From Planctomycetia bacterium (lineage in GTDB: Bacteria; Planctomycetota; Phycisphaerae; Phycisphaerales; SM1A02), in assembly GCA_005799495.1 (NCBI GenBank), contig SYGP01000035.1:62001-126000 (forward strand): DNA of 64,000 nucleotides, written 5' to 3'. Below are positions 36,955 to 46,517 of the stretch, piece by piece. The translations under genes were made by a program, and so were the position numbers. A model generated the notes under the pieces. It saw nothing but the letters and a program-made list of their open reading frames with translations, did not search any database and had not been told where the DNA came from. The number at the start of each line of letters is the position of its first letter. Positions within the stretch are counted from its first letter, which is position 1.

Positions 36955-37809
36955 ATGCCAATCCGCGTCTACAAGCCAATCACGAACGCTCGGCGCAATG
37001 CGTCGGTCAATCTGCACGCTGAAGTGACCAAGAAGAATCCGGAGAAGAGCCTGCTCCGTCCCTTGCAGCGCAGCGGCGGTCGCAATTCGCAGGGCAAGTT
37101 GACGGTGATCCAGCAGGGAGGCGGTCACAAGCGCCGCTACCGGCTCATCGACTGGCGGCGGCAGAAGGATGAGCAGCCTGCGCAGGTGGTCGGCATCGAG
37201 TACGACCCCAACCGCACCTGCCACATCGCGCTGCTGCGCTACCCCGATGGCGAACTCCGCTATGTGATCGCGCCGCAGGGACTCACGGCTGGGCAGACCG
37301 TCCTGAACTCGAGCAAGCAGATCGACCCGAATGTCGGCAACTGCATGCCGCTGCGATTCATTCCGACTGGACTGGAAGTGCATGCGGTGGAGATGGTGCC
37401 GGGCGGCGGAGCAAAGCTCGTGCGCTCCGCTGGCATTGCGGCGCGCCTGACCAACAAGGAAGGTCGCTTCGCCACGCTCGTCATGCCCTCGGGCGAAATC
37501 CGTCAAGTGTCCCTCGATTGTCGCGCAACGATCGGCTCGGTCGGCAACCCAGACCATGCGCTCGTGAAGCTCGGCAAGGCTGGACGCGCCCGTTGGATGG
37601 GACGCCGTCCGCGCACGCGCGGCATGGCGATGAGCCATCACCAGCACCCGCACGGTGGTGGTGAAGGTCGTTCCAAGGGTGGACAGATTCCGTCGAATGC
37701 AAGCAATACCCCAGCCAAGGGCGGGCGCACACGCGTGCGAGGCAAGGCGAGTGACGAGCGCATCCTGCGCCGCCGATTCAGCCGCCGCTACGGACAACTG
37801 AAGATCTGA
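36955..37809 (+). CDS. rplB: 50S ribosomal protein L2
   Basis: 284 residues from the ATG at 36955 ([17 protein letters not shown]), 25 bases after rplW. The body has the standard L2 core ([33 protein letters not shown]). The functional loop near the peptidyl-transferase centre reads [13 protein letters not shown]; the HPHGGG histidine is kept, but the residue before it, Asp in most L2 proteins, is Gln. Usual length about 275. Confidence 0.97.
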   Translation: MPIRVYKPITNARRNASVNLHAEVTKKNPEKSLLRPLQRSGGRNSQGKLTVIQQGGGHKRRYRLIDWRRQKDEQPAQVVGIEYDPNRTCHIALLRYPDGELRYVIAPQGLTAGQTVLNSSKQIDPNVGNCMPLRFIPTGLEVHAVEMVPGGGAKLVRSAGIAARLTNKEGRFATLVMPSGEIRQVSLDCRATIGSVGNPDHALVKLGKAGRARWMGRRPRTRGMAMSHHQHPHGGGEGRSKGGQIPSNASNTPAKGGRTRVRGKASDERILRRRFSRRYGQLKI

Positions 37810-37840
37810 TCGACGAACACAGCACAGGAGAACGCAAGAC

Positions 37841-38140
37841 ATGTCCCGCTCATCCAAGAAAGGTCCTTCGGTCGACGAGAAGTTGTTCCGTCGCGCGGAG
37901 GCCGCCCAAGCATCGCAGCAGCGTCGCGCCCCACTCAAGACATGGCGCCGCGCATGCACCATCGTTCCCGAGTTCGTGGGACTGACCTTCCAAGTCCACA
38001 ACGGTCGATCGTTCGTGGATGTCTTCGTGACCGAAGACATGGTCGGCCACAAGCTCGGCGAGTTCTCGCCCACGCGCCTTTTCAAGGGTCATACGAACAA
38101 GAAGGAAGGCATCGCCGGCGGCGAGAAGGTCGGAGCCTGA
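37841..38140 (+). CDS. rpsS: 30S ribosomal protein S19
   Basis: 99 residues: [14 protein letters not shown] at the N-terminus and [22 protein letters not shown] near the C-terminus. S19 contacts S13 and the A-site tRNA in the 30S head. AGGAGA lies about 12 nt upstream. Confidence 0.97.
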   Translation: MSRSSKKGPSVDEKLFRRAEAAQASQQRRAPLKTWRRACTIVPEFVGLTFQVHNGRSFVDVFVTEDMVGHKLGEFSPTRLFKGHTNKKEGIAGGEKVGA

Positions 38141-38164
38141 TCGCGCGCGACCTGAGGAACACCT

Positions 38165-38500
38165 ATGGCATTCACCGCATCACACCGTTACTGCCGCATC
38201 GCGCCTCGCAAGGCGCGCCTGGTTGTGGACATGATCCGCGGACTTGATGTCGCGAGCGCGATGACGCGCCTCGACTTCAGCCCGCGCCGCGGCGCCGCCT
38301 TCGTCAAGGTGGTGCTCAAGAGCGCGATTGCCAACGCCGAGGAGCGCGAGGCGGACATCGCGACGCTGTTCGTGAAAGAGACCAAGGTCGACGAAGGTCC
38401 GACGATCAAGCGATTCCAGCCGAAGGATCGAGGGCGTTCACATCCGATCATGAAGCGAACCTGCCACATCGCCGTGACGGTCGCGGAGCGCAAGGCCTGA
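38165..38500 (+). CDS. rplV: 50S ribosomal protein L22
   Basis: 111 residues with the L22 features YCRIAPRKARLVVDMIRG, FVKVVLKSAIANAEE and the tunnel hairpin region QPKDRGRSHPIMKRTCHIAVTV. Length matches the family (110). It is 10 bases upstream of rpsC, whose TGAGGAG site overlaps this stop. Confidence 0.97.
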   Translation: MAFTASHRYCRIAPRKARLVVDMIRGLDVASAMTRLDFSPRRGAAFVKVVLKSAIANAEEREADIATLFVKETKVDEGPTIKRFQPKDRGRSHPIMKRTCHIAVTVAERKA

Positions 38501-38510
38501 GGAGCACACC

Positions 38511-39218
38511 ATGGGACAGAAGACACATCCATTCGGTTTCCGAGTCGGCATCACCGAGGCGCACAAGAGCCGTTGGTTCGCACCCAAGGCGCTCTTCGGC
38601 GAGTTGCTCGTCGAGGATTTCAAGATCCGCAAGTTCCTCGACAAGCGGCTGAATCGCACGCCTCCGTTCGCCGCGGTCAGCGACATCCTGATTGAGCGCA
38701 CGCGAGAGGAGCTCACGGTCGTCGTCAAGACCGCGCGCCCCGGGCAGGTGCTGGGGCTCAAGGGCTCGGGCAAGGAACAGCTCATCAACGAGTTGCAGGC
38801 GCTGACTGGACGCAAGGTCGCCCTGAATGTGGTCGAAGTCCGCAACCCCGAGATCGATGCCCGCCTGATCGCTGAAACAATGGCGGAGCAACTGAAGAAG
38901 CGTGCGAACTTCCGCCGCCTCATCAAGCAGCGCTGCGAAAGCGCGATGCAGAACGGCGCAAAGGGCATTCGCATCCTGTTGGCAGGTCGCCTCGGTGGTG
39001 CCGAGATGAGTCGCACCCTCGACATGCGCCTCGGTTCGATCCCGCGTTCGACACTGCAGGCTCAGGTGGACTATGCGCTGGCGCATTCGTTCACCACCTA
39101 CGGCGCGCTCGGCGTCAAGGTGTGGGTCTATCGCGGCATGTACAGCGCCCAAGAGCAGCAGTCCGAATACCAGTCGACCGCCGCTGGCGGACGCGCGCGC
39201 GCCCGAGGACGCCGCTGA
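38511..39218 (+). CDS. rpsC: 30S ribosomal protein S3
   Basis: 235 residues: GQKTHPFGFRVGITEAHKSRWFA, the KH-domain GLKGSGKEQLINELQ and GAEMSRTLDMRLGSIPRSTLQAQVDYA. S3 lines the mRNA entry tunnel. The strong GAGGAGCACACC site upstream marks the start. The C-terminus is a short Ala/Arg tail. Confidence 0.97.
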   Translation: MGQKTHPFGFRVGITEAHKSRWFAPKALFGELLVEDFKIRKFLDKRLNRTPPFAAVSDILIERTREELTVVVKTARPGQVLGLKGSGKEQLINELQALTGRKVALNVVEVRNPEIDARLIAETMAEQLKKRANFRRLIKQRCESAMQNGAKGIRILLAGRLGGAEMSRTLDMRLGSIPRSTLQAQVDYALAHSFTTYGALGVKVWVYRGMYSAQEQQSEYQSTAAGGRARARGRR

Positions 39219-39283
39219 GTCGGGCACGGAATCACGCCATCACTGAACCACCGAATCACCGCACCATTGACTGAAAGAATGCC

Positions 39284-39703
39284 ATGAAACTTCTCCCATC
39301 ACGAGTCAAGTTCCGCAAGCAACAACGCGGCAAGATGAAGGGCAACGCGACGCGCGGCAACTATGTTGCGTTCGGAGAGTTCGGTCTGCAGTCCCTCGAG
39401 ACCGTCTGGCTGAGCGGTCGGCAGATCGACGCGGGGCGCATCGCTGCGCAGCATTTCCTCCGTCGCCAAGGCAAGCTGTACATCCGCGTGTTCCCGGAGA
39501 AGCCGATCTCGAAGAAGCCTCTCGAAACCCGAATGGGTACTGGAAAGGCGGACGTGGATTACTGGGCGGCGCGCGTCAAGCCCGGCACGATCCTTTTCGA
39601 AGTGGAAGGCGTGAGTGAAGACCTGGCCAAGCAGGCGCTCGCGCGCGTGGCGCACAAGATGCCGATCCGCTGCCGCATGGTCGGTCGCCGCCTCGCTGTG
39701 TAA
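39284..39703 (+). CDS. rplP: 50S ribosomal protein L16
   Basis: 139 residues: [34 protein letters not shown] and RIFPEKP-type motif ([29 protein letters not shown]). L16 binds near the A site of the 50S subunit. 65 bases after rpsC. Confidence 0.97.
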   Translation: MKLLPSRVKFRKQQRGKMKGNATRGNYVAFGEFGLQSLETVWLSGRQIDAGRIAAQHFLRRQGKLYIRVFPEKPISKKPLETRMGTGKADVDYWAARVKPGTILFEVEGVSEDLAKQALARVAHKMPIRCRMVGRRLAV

Positions 39704-39759
39704 GCACGAACACGAATCAACGGAAGACACGAATCTCGAAGGAACACGCAGGAACACAC

Positions 39760-40008
39760 ATGGACACGAAAGAGATCAAGAAGATGAAGGACGAGGAGAT
39801 CGGCGAGGAAACGGCGCGTCTGCGCCGTGCGCTGTTCAACCTCCGTGCGCAGGTGGTGACCGAAAAGGTGAAGGACACCTCGCAGTTCCGAAAGATGCGC
39901 GGCGATCTTGCCCGCGTCCTGACCGAAGCCTCTGCCAGACGGCGCGCGACGCAGCCTGCAGCGGGCACCCCCAAGGCCGGCGGCAGCCGGAGGAAGGTGA
40001 AGTCGTGA
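39760..40008 (+). CDS. rpmC: 50S ribosomal protein L29
   Basis: 82 residues; the core [26 protein letters not shown] is typical and [20 protein letters not shown] follows. The last ~18 residues are a lineage-specific basic tail (usual length 63-70). It overlaps rpsQ by 4 bases (GTGA). Confidence 0.96.
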   Translation: MDTKEIKKMKDEEIGEETARLRRALFNLRAQVVTEKVKDTSQFRKMRGDLARVLTEASARRRATQPAAGTPKAGGSRRKVKS

Positions 40009-40412
40009 GTCGTAAGTCACCCGTCGTCATTCCCGAGCGCAGTCCGCGCCTGGTCGGTGTGGTGGACCGAGATGGACAGGATCGCACGCGCCGCGTGGTG
40101 ATCTCCTACTCCGCCCGTCATCCGCGGTACGGCAAGTACATCCGCAAGCGCACCGTGCTGCATGTGCACGATGAGACCAATGAGAGCCACATGGGTGATC
40201 GCGTGGAGATCGCCGAGTGTCGCCCTGTGTCGCGCACGAAGCACTGGGCCCTGGTTCGCATCGTCGAAAAGGCACCCGTGAAGGCGGAGATTGTGTACGG
40301 CGAAGCTGCAGCGGACCGAAGCACGGACGGCAAGTCGGCTGGCAAGACAGATCGGAAGAGCGCGAGCTCGACTGCGGGCAGCAAGGCCCGCGGCAAGGGC
40401 GGCAGCAACTGA
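40005..40412 (+). CDS. rpsQ: 30S ribosomal protein S17 with long C-terminal extension
   Basis: 135 residues from a GTG start that overlaps the rpmC stop (GTGA); the longer open frame upstream is not used. The S17 OB core is clear: [59 protein letters not shown]. Usual length is about 84, so the last ~45 residues (Ser, Lys, Gly, Ala-rich) are an extension unlike standard S17. Confidence 0.93.
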   Translation: MSRKSPVVIPERSPRLVGVVDRDGQDRTRRVVISYSARHPRYGKYIRKRTVLHVHDETNESHMGDRVEIAECRPVSRTKHWALVRIVEKAPVKAEIVYGEAAADRSTDGKSAGKTDRKSASSTAGSKARGKGGSN

Positions 40413-40443
40413 CGGCCTGACGCCGTTCGAGGAGATTCCAGAG

Positions 40444-40830
40444 ATGATCCAGAAAGAATCCAGGCTTGAGGTTGCAGACAACAGCGGCGCGCGAGAGGCG
40501 ATGGTCATCGGCGTGCTCGGATCGAGCACCGCGCGTGGTCGGTTCACCCGACTGTCGATGTCGGTCGGCGATCGCGTTCGCGTGGCGATCAAGGACGCCA
40601 TGCCCAACGGCGATGTCAAGTCGGGCGACAAGGCTCTCGCCGTGATCGTTCGAGTGAAGTACCCAGTCCGTCGGGCTGATGGTTCGTATGTCCGGTTCGA
40701 CTCCAATGCCTGCGTCCTCATTGATGACGACGGCAATCCCAAGGGCACGCGCATTTTCGGCGCCGTGGCGCGCGAGCTCCGGGAGAAGAACTACATGAAG
40801 ATCGTGTCGCTGGCGCCGGAGGTGGTCTGA
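40444..40830 (+). CDS. rplN: 50S ribosomal protein L14
   Basis: 128 residues from the ATG at 40444 ([25 protein letters not shown]), ending with [28 protein letters not shown], the canonical C-terminus. GAGGAG lies upstream. L14 forms an intersubunit bridge and binds the silencing factor RsfS. Confidence 0.97.
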   Translation: MIQKESRLEVADNSGAREAMVIGVLGSSTARGRFTRLSMSVGDRVRVAIKDAMPNGDVKSGDKALAVIVRVKYPVRRADGSYVRFDSNACVLIDDDGNPKGTRIFGAVARELREKNYMKIVSLAPEVV

Positions 40831-40833
40831 CCT

Positions 40834-41187
40834 ATGCCGCAGCATGTGAAGAAGGGTGATGTCGTTCTGGTGACCGCGGGCAATCACCGTGGGTCAACTG
40901 GCGAGATCCTCGAGGTGGATCTGAAGTCGAACCGCGTGATCGTGAAGGGCGTGAATGTGCGCAAGCGCCGCGTTCGTCCGACCCAGGCACAGCCGAAGGG
41001 CTCGATCATCGAGAAGGAACTGTCGATCCACATCTCCAATGTCAGCCCCGTGGCTGGCGGGAAGGCGACACGCGTGCGTTTCGTGACGCGTGCGGATGGC
41101 GCCAAGGTCCGCGTCGCGGCGCGCGACGGAAGCGAACTGCATGTGCTTCGCAAGAGTTCCGCCGGCAAGGGCGCGGGGAAGCGCTGA
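40834..41187 (+). CDS. rplX: 50S ribosomal protein L24
   Basis: 117 residues: a KOW motif at the N-terminus (VKKGDVVLVTAGNHRGSTGEILEVD), followed by VIVKGVNVRKRRVRPTQAQPKGSIIEKE. An assembly initiator of the 50S subunit. It starts 3 bases after the rplN stop. Confidence 0.96.
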   Translation: MPQHVKKGDVVLVTAGNHRGSTGEILEVDLKSNRVIVKGVNVRKRRVRPTQAQPKGSIIEKELSIHISNVSPVAGGKATRVRFVTRADGAKVRVAARDGSELHVLRKSSAGKGAGKR

Positions 41188-41224
41188 GTTCCCCCACACC
41201 ACATCAGAGCATCGAGGAGCATCC

Positions 41225-41866
41225 ATGAGCAACAAGACCCATCCAGCCTCTTTCCCAGAGCCGCGCCTGCGGCGGTTCTACCGCGATCAGGTCGGCCCGC
41301 GCGTTCTGCAAGCGTTCGACCTGAAGAATGTGCACCAACTGCCTCGCATCCAGAAGATCGTCGTGAACGTCGGCGTCGGGCGTCACCTCGAGAATCAGAA
41401 GCTGAAGCCCGAGTACCGCGATGCAGTCATCGGCACGCTGGCGACCATCAGTGGGCAGAAGCCGATCATGATCGCTGCGAAGAAGGCCGTGTCGAACTTC
41501 AAGGTTCGTGAAGGCGCTCCGAGTGCGTTCATGGTCACGCTGCGTCGGGAACGCATGTGGAACTTCCTCGACCGACTGATCAATCTCGCGATGCCGCGTA
41601 TCAAGGATTTCCGCGGCGTGTCAGACAAGACCTTCGATCGTCAGGGCAACTTCGCCACTGGACTGACCGAGCAGGCGGTGTGGCCCGAGATCAACATGGC
41701 CGCGGTGAACCACTCGCACGGCATGAACATCAACATCGTGTTCTCGAACAGCGATCCAAAGATGAGCCGCATGGTTCTGGCCGAGCTCGGGATGCCGTTC
41801 GTGCGACCGGACACGACAGGCAAGGGTGCGGCCGGTTCCGCTCCTGCCCAGCCGACCGGAAACTGA
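41225..41866 (+). CDS. rplE: 50S ribosomal protein L5
   Basis: 213 residues from the ATG at 41225. [28 protein letters not shown], the P-site loop region [28 protein letters not shown] and the C-terminal [16 protein letters not shown] are conserved. Usual length about 180; the extra length is a short N-terminal stretch and a Gly/Ala/Pro tail. It binds 5S rRNA in the central protuberance. Confidence 0.96.
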   Translation: MSNKTHPASFPEPRLRRFYRDQVGPRVLQAFDLKNVHQLPRIQKIVVNVGVGRHLENQKLKPEYRDAVIGTLATISGQKPIMIAAKKAVSNFKVREGAPSAFMVTLRRERMWNFLDRLINLAMPRIKDFRGVSDKTFDRQGNFATGLTEQAVWPEINMAAVNHSHGMNINIVFSNSDPKMSRMVLAELGMPFVRPDTTGKGAAGSAPAQPTGN

Positions 41867-41934
41867 GCGCACCACCCAAACCACTCACCACTGAAGATCA
41901 CACACCTTCTCCAAGGATCCAAGAAAGAACAACC

Positions 41935-42120
41935 ATGGCCAGCAAGCGAGTCTTCGCCAAGATGGGTACCGCCCCAAAGTTCTCCTGCCGCAAGCGCAAT
42001 CGGTGCGAACTCACCGGTCGCTCGCGGGGGTACTTCCGCAAGTTCCGTATCAGCCGCCACATGCTCCGCGAATTGGCGCTGCAGGGAATGATCCCCGGCA
42101 TGCGCAAGGCATCCTGGTGA
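41935..42120 (+). CDS. rpsN: 30S ribosomal protein S14, short zinc-less form
   Basis: 61 residues ([17 protein letters not shown]...LPGMRKASW-type end IPGMRKASW). The length is that of the zinc-binding short S14, whose ligands are Cys24, Cys27, Cys40 and Cys43. Here position 24 is still Cys, but 27 is Thr, 40 Ser and 43 Met, so zinc cannot be bound in the usual way. It is a short cysteine-lost (C-minus) form rather than the long 100-residue C-minus type of E. coli. Confidence 0.94.
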   Translation: MASKRVFAKMGTAPKFSCRKRNRCELTGRSRGYFRKFRISRHMLRELALQGMIPGMRKASW

Positions 42121-42189
42121 TTCGATCCGCTTCCACCGTCCGACTGCACACCTGAACGAGCGCAACCTAGGAACACACGAGAAACGACC

Positions 42190-42588
42190 ATGTCACTGCA
42201 AGATCTGACCGCCGACATGCTCACCCGGATCCGCAACGCCGTTGCGATCCGCCGCAAGAGCGTCACCTGTCTCAACAACCGCCTCAACCGTGGCGTGCTC
42301 GAAGTGCTGCGCGACGAGGGCTACATCACCGGCTTCGAGCTGGTGGAGGACGGCCGCCAAGGCCTGCTTCGCGTGCAGTTGAAGTACGGGCCGCGTGGTG
42401 AGTCTCTGATCAACCGCATCGATCGCGTCTCGCACACGGGCTGCCGCGTGTATGTGCGATCACGCGCCATGCCGCGGCAACTGGAAGGCCTCGGCATCAC
42501 GGTGGTGTCGACGAGCCGCGGCGTGATGAGTGATCGCAAGGCGCGCGAAATGAAGGTCGGTGGCGAGGTCGTGTGCGCGGTCTCGTGA
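42190..42588 (+). CDS. rpsH: 30S ribosomal protein S8
   Basis: 132 residues: LQDLTADMLTRIRNAVAIRRKSVTC at the start and the C-terminal VVSTSRGVMSDRKAREMKVGGEVVCAV, which binds helix 21 of 16S rRNA. Length matches the family (130). In E. coli S8 represses the spc operon; no leader for that is obvious here. Confidence 0.97.
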   Translation: MSLQDLTADMLTRIRNAVAIRRKSVTCLNNRLNRGVLEVLRDEGYITGFELVEDGRQGLLRVQLKYGPRGESLINRIDRVSHTGCRVYVRSRAMPRQLEGLGITVVSTSRGVMSDRKAREMKVGGEVVCAVS

Positions 42589-42676
42589 TTGAACCGAACG
42601 ACGAACAGGCGAGAACACACAGGAAGAACCTCACAAGAAGCAGGATGGAGAGACAGAGCGAAATCGAGGAACACCC

Positions 42677-43240
42677 ATGAGCCGAGTTGGAAAGCAAACC
42701 ATTTCAGTCCCATCTGCCGTCAAGATTGCCGTGAACGCCGGCAGCCGGACCGTGGATATCCAGGGTCCCAAGGGCAAGAACTCGTTCACGCACCGACCAG
42801 AGGTCGTTGTCTCGTATGACGACAAGAGTCGGACGATCTCCTGCACACTCGACGACCCCGCGCGCATCGACGAGGGCAATCGCCGCGCGTACTGGGGCTC
42901 CACGCGAGCGGTCCTGAACAAGATGGTGCGCGGATCCGCTGAGGGTTACTCGCGCAAGCTCGAAGTGATCGGCGTGGGTTGGAATGCCCGCGTGCAGGGC
43001 AAGAAGCTCGTGCTGACCGTCGGCTTCTGCAATCCGATCGAGCTCATGGTTCCCGAAGGAGTTGCCGTCACGATCGACAACAACACCAACATCACCGTCG
43101 CAGGCTGCGATGCACAGAAGGTTGGCGCGTTTGCATCGCTGATCCGAAGCCAGCGCAAGCCAGAGCCCTACAACGGGAAGGGCATCAAGTACTCGGACGA
43201 AGTCATCGCCCGCAAGAAGGGCAAGGCATTCGGCGCCTGA
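42677..43240 (+). CDS. rplF: 50S ribosomal protein L6
   Basis: 187 residues: [32 protein letters not shown] and the C-terminal [27 protein letters not shown]. It lies near the sarcin-ricin loop and factor-binding site. 88 bases after rpsH. Confidence 0.97.
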   Translation: MSRVGKQTISVPSAVKIAVNAGSRTVDIQGPKGKNSFTHRPEVVVSYDDKSRTISCTLDDPARIDEGNRRAYWGSTRAVLNKMVRGSAEGYSRKLEVIGVGWNARVQGKKLVLTVGFCNPIELMVPEGVAVTIDNNTNITVAGCDAQKVGAFASLIRSQRKPEPYNGKGIKYSDEVIARKKGKAFGA

Positions 43241-43263
43241 TCCGGCGCAGAAGGAGAACCGAC

Positions 43264-43626
43264 ATGAACACCAGCGTTCAGAAGTTGCAGCGCCGCGATC
43301 GGCGACGAAAGGGCATGCGCAAGACACTGCGCGGGACTCCCGATCGTCCGCGTTTGGCGGTCTTCCGATCCCCGCGTCATATCTATGTGCAGGTCATCGA
43401 CGATCTCGCCGGTCGCACGCTGGCAGCTGCTTCATCCAACGACAGCGAACTCAAGAGCTCGAGCGGCGGCAATGTGGCTGCTGCCACGGCCGTGGGTCGC
43501 GCCGTTGCGGAGCGTGCGCGCAAGGCGGGCGTGAATCAAGTCGTGTTCGACCGCGGCGGCTACATCTATCACGGTCGCGTGAAGGCGCTCGCCGATGGCG
43601 CCCGCGAAGGCGGACTGAAGTTCTGA
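43264..43626 (+). CDS. rplR: 50S ribosomal protein L18
   Basis: 120 residues from the ATG at 43264: [38 protein letters not shown] and the C-terminal [25 protein letters not shown]. It binds 5S rRNA. The AAGGAGAACCGAC site upstream fits. Confidence 0.97.
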   Translation: MNTSVQKLQRRDRRRKGMRKTLRGTPDRPRLAVFRSPRHIYVQVIDDLAGRTLAAASSNDSELKSSSGGNVAAATAVGRAVAERARKAGVNQVVFDRGGYIYHGRVKALADGAREGGLKF

Positions 43627-43648
43627 GTAGACGAATCCAGGAAAAACC

Positions 43649-44374
43649 ATGAGCGAATCCTTTGACGACAGTGGTATTGACGCGACGACCGTGAAGGTCT
43701 TCCGTACTTCATCCACCGTGGCTGGCGGTCGACGCTTCAGCTTCGGTGCGTTGGTCGTGGTGGGCGATCGGCACGGAAAGGTTGCCGTCGGCTATGCCAA
43801 GAGCAACCAAGTGCCCACGAGCGTGGAAAAGGCCACCCGCGAGGGTCGCCGCAAGTTGCGGCAGTATCCGCTGCAGGGTCGGACGATCCCGCATTCGGTC
43901 GAAGGTCGATTCGGAGCGTCCTCCGTGCGCCTCGTGCCGGCGAGTCCTGGAACGGGCGTCATCGCGGGCGCTTCGGTGCGCGCGGTGTTGGACATGCTCG
44001 GCGTGCAGGATTGCCTCACCAAGGCGTATGGATCGACCAACGCCAAGAATCTGGTCAAGGCGACCTTTGCTGCGCTGGACACGCTGCGCACTCGCGAGAA
44101 GGTGGAGCAGTTGCGTGGCGTAGGCCTTGGCACGACCAGCGTGGAGGATGCCATCGCGCGCGGAATGGCAGCGATGCCAAGCAAGAAGTCTGGTGAACGC
44201 GCAGCAGCTCCCGTCAACACGGTCGGTGACGAGCGTCGCCGTGGTGGCGGTGGAGGCGGTCGCGGCGGTCGTCCTGGCGGCGGCCGTGGCGGTCGTGGGG
44301 ATGCGCCGAGTGCAGCACCAGTTGCAGCGCCCGCGGCACCCGCCGCGGATGCATCGAGCGCACCGAGTGCATGA
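43649..44374 (+). CDS. rpsE: 30S ribosomal protein S5 with RGG-like C-terminal tail
   Basis: 241 residues. The S5 double-stranded-RNA-binding fold and fidelity region are standard (VAGGRRFSFGALVVVGDRHGKVAVGYAKSNQVPTSVEKA, HSVEGRFGASSVRLVPASPGTGVIAG, GSTNAKNLVKATFAAL). After about residue 185 the usual protein (167 residues) ends and a low-complexity tail follows: RRRGGGGGGRGGRPGGGRGGRG, then an Ala/Pro-rich end. The tail resembles eukaryotic RGG boxes and could bind RNA (inference). rpmD does not follow. Confidence 0.95.
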   Translation: MSESFDDSGIDATTVKVFRTSSTVAGGRRFSFGALVVVGDRHGKVAVGYAKSNQVPTSVEKATREGRRKLRQYPLQGRTIPHSVEGRFGASSVRLVPASPGTGVIAGASVRAVLDMLGVQDCLTKAYGSTNAKNLVKATFAALDTLRTREKVEQLRGVGLGTTSVEDAIARGMAAMPSKKSGERAAAPVNTVGDERRRGGGGGGRGGRPGGGRGGRGDAPSAAPVAAPAAPAADASSAPSA

Positions 44375-44467
44375 CCCCAGCACAAACGACACTGCAAGAC
44401 ACGAAACCCAACGAAGGCTTACTGAAAGACTCAGCTTCCGATTGACCGAGACAGGAGACGACCGACC

Positions 44468-45058
44468 ATGATGATTCATGACATCACGAAGAAAGTTGGC
44501 AAGCACAAGCTTCGCATGCGCGTTGGGCGCGGCGAGGGCAGTGGCAAGGGCGGCACCAGCGGCCGCGGCCACAAGGGTGCCAAGAGCCGCGCAGGTTGGA
44601 CAAGCCGCCCGGGCTACCAAGGTGGCTCCACTCCGCTCCTTCGCCGCTTCCCCAAGCGTGGGTTCAAGAACGCGCCCTTCCGAGTGGATTACCACGTGGT
44701 CAATGTGTGCGACCTGGCCAAGCATTTCACCGCGGGATCTGCAGTGGATATTGCAGCACTCGTGAAGGTTGGGCTCGTTCGCGATGCGGACATGCCGCTC
44801 AAGGTGCTCGGGACGGGCGATGTGACGCTGAAGCTCAATGTCACTGCGGATCGCTTTTCGGCGCAGGCGCGCACCAAGATTGAAGCAGCGGGCGGGTCTG
44901 CAACGCTGACGCCCAAGGCTGCTGCCGCTGCGCAGGCGGAGCAGGCCGCTGCGGAGGCTGACGCCGTGAAGAAAGCTCACACGGAAAAGGTTGCACAGTC
45001 CAAGGCCAAGGACAAGGCTGCCAAGGCACCACCCAAGGAGAGTGATGCGAAAGACTGA
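44468..45058 (+). CDS. rplO: 50S ribosomal protein L15
   Basis: 196 residues: GEGSGKGGTSGRGHKGAKSRAGWTSRPGYQGGSTPLLRRFPKRGF is the Gly-rich rRNA-binding N-terminus. Usual length about 145; the last ~50 residues are an Ala/Lys/Glu-rich helical tail. It follows rpsE after 93 bases, the place where rpmD (L30) would normally be. Confidence 0.95.
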   Translation: MMIHDITKKVGKHKLRMRVGRGEGSGKGGTSGRGHKGAKSRAGWTSRPGYQGGSTPLLRRFPKRGFKNAPFRVDYHVVNVCDLAKHFTAGSAVDIAALVKVGLVRDADMPLKVLGTGDVTLKLNVTADRFSAQARTKIEAAGGSATLTPKAAAAAQAEQAAAEADAVKKAHTEKVAQSKAKDKAAKAPPKESDAKD

Positions 45059-45079
45059 TCACCGACTGAACCACCACTG

Positions 45080-46492
45080 ATGCTGCAGGCATTCGCCAAC
45101 ATCTTCAAGATCAAGGAACTCCGCAACAAGGTGCTGTTCACCTTGGGTGTTCTTGTGGTCTACCGCATCGGGTTCTGGATTCCGCTCGTTGGGGTGGATC
45201 AGTCCGAACTTGCCCGTGCTGCGGATCGCGCCGCCGCGGATCAAACTGGGTTTGGGCGACTGCTGGAGTACGCGTCGATCTTCTCTGGTGGTTCTCTCCA
45301 GCAGAGCACGATCTTCGGACTTGGCATCATGCCGTACATCACGGCGAGCATCATCTTCCAGATTCTCCAGACCATTGTTCCCGCGCTCCAGGAACTCAAG
45401 AAGGAAGGGATGTCTGGGCAGCAGAAGTTGATGGAGTGGACGCGGCTCGCGGCGGTCGGTCTGTGCGTTCTGCAGGGGGCGATGTGGCTTGGATACCTGC
45501 GCACCCAGAATCTTGTGCAGCCCGAGTTCCAGACGGGCGGCGCCATGTGGATGTTTTACATCTCCGGCATCACGGGGCTCACCGCGGGAAGCCTTTTCCT
45601 GATGTGGCTTGGCGAGCAGGTGGACAAGTACGGCATTGGCAATGGCGTGTCGATCATCCTGACGGCTGGCATCCTTTCGCGCGTGCCAAGCGCGATTCAG
45701 TGGGTCGTCAAGAGTTTCAATCCAAGCCTGCAGGGCGGTGATGGCTCTCTTGGTGTGGCTGGGCTCGTCGTCCTGATCGCAGGCTTCCTCTTCGTCATCG
45801 GTGGCGCGATCATCATCACCGTTGCCCAGCGCCGCATCCCGATCCAGCAGGCCAAGCACACCCGCGGACGGAAGGTGTACGGCGGACAACGCCACTACTT
45901 GCCCCTTCGCATCAATCATGCCGGCGTCATGCCGATCATTTTCGCGAGCACCCTGATGATGTTCCCATCGTCGGCGTGCGCGTGGCTCGCCGCACGCGCG
46001 GCGGCGGCCGATGCCACATCATCCTGGTCGTCGATCACCAGCTTTGTTGCGCAGAACCTGCAGATCGGTTCGTACCCGTATGTGATCATCGAGATCCTGA
46101 TGATCTACTTCTTTTCCTACTTCTGGACGACCGTGCAGTTGTCGCCGACGGACATGTCGAAGCAACTGCGCGAACACGGGTCGTTCATCCCGGGTCTGCG
46201 TCCTGGTCCGCGCACGGCGGAGTACCTCGAGACGGTCATCTCGCGCATCACCTATGTCGGTGCAGGCGCGCTCGCCGTCATCGCGATCATCCCGACGATC
46301 GTGACGCAGCAGCTCGGCATTCCATTCTTTGTGGCGCAGTTCCTCGGAGGAACCGGACTGCTCATCGTTGTCAGCGTCGCGCTGGACATTGCGCAGCGAC
46401 TCGAAGCGAGCTTGATGATGCGCAACTACTCGGGATTCCTCTCGAGCGGTGCGTCCGAGACGGGGCCTCGCATTCGTTCCGCGCGAGGCTGA
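45080..46492 (+). CDS. secY: Protein translocase subunit SecY
   Basis: 470 residues with ten membrane helices. Characteristic regions: LRNKVLFTLGVLVVYRIGFWIPL (TM1), a plug segment with GGSLQQSTIFGLGIMPYITASIIFQIL, GNGVSIILTAGI, and the cytosolic loop YFWTTVQLSPTDMSKQLREHGSFIPGLRPGPRTAEYLE that contacts SecA and the ribosome. It is the pore of the Sec translocon. Usual length about 430-445. adk, often the next gene, is absent. Confidence 0.97.
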   Translation: MLQAFANIFKIKELRNKVLFTLGVLVVYRIGFWIPLVGVDQSELARAADRAAADQTGFGRLLEYASIFSGGSLQQSTIFGLGIMPYITASIIFQILQTIVPALQELKKEGMSGQQKLMEWTRLAAVGLCVLQGAMWLGYLRTQNLVQPEFQTGGAMWMFYISGITGLTAGSLFLMWLGEQVDKYGIGNGVSIILTAGILSRVPSAIQWVVKSFNPSLQGGDGSLGVAGLVVLIAGFLFVIGGAIIITVAQRRIPIQQAKHTRGRKVYGGQRHYLPLRINHAGVMPIIFASTLMMFPSSACAWLAARAAAADATSSWSSITSFVAQNLQIGSYPYVIIEILMIYFFSYFWTTVQLSPTDMSKQLREHGSFIPGLRPGPRTAEYLETVISRITYVGAGALAVIAIIPTIVTQQLGIPFFVAQFLGGTGLLIVVSVALDIAQRLEASLMMRNYSGFLSSGASETGPRIRSARG

Positions 46493-46517
46493 TGCAAAGC
46501 ACTGAGTGAAAGCAACC

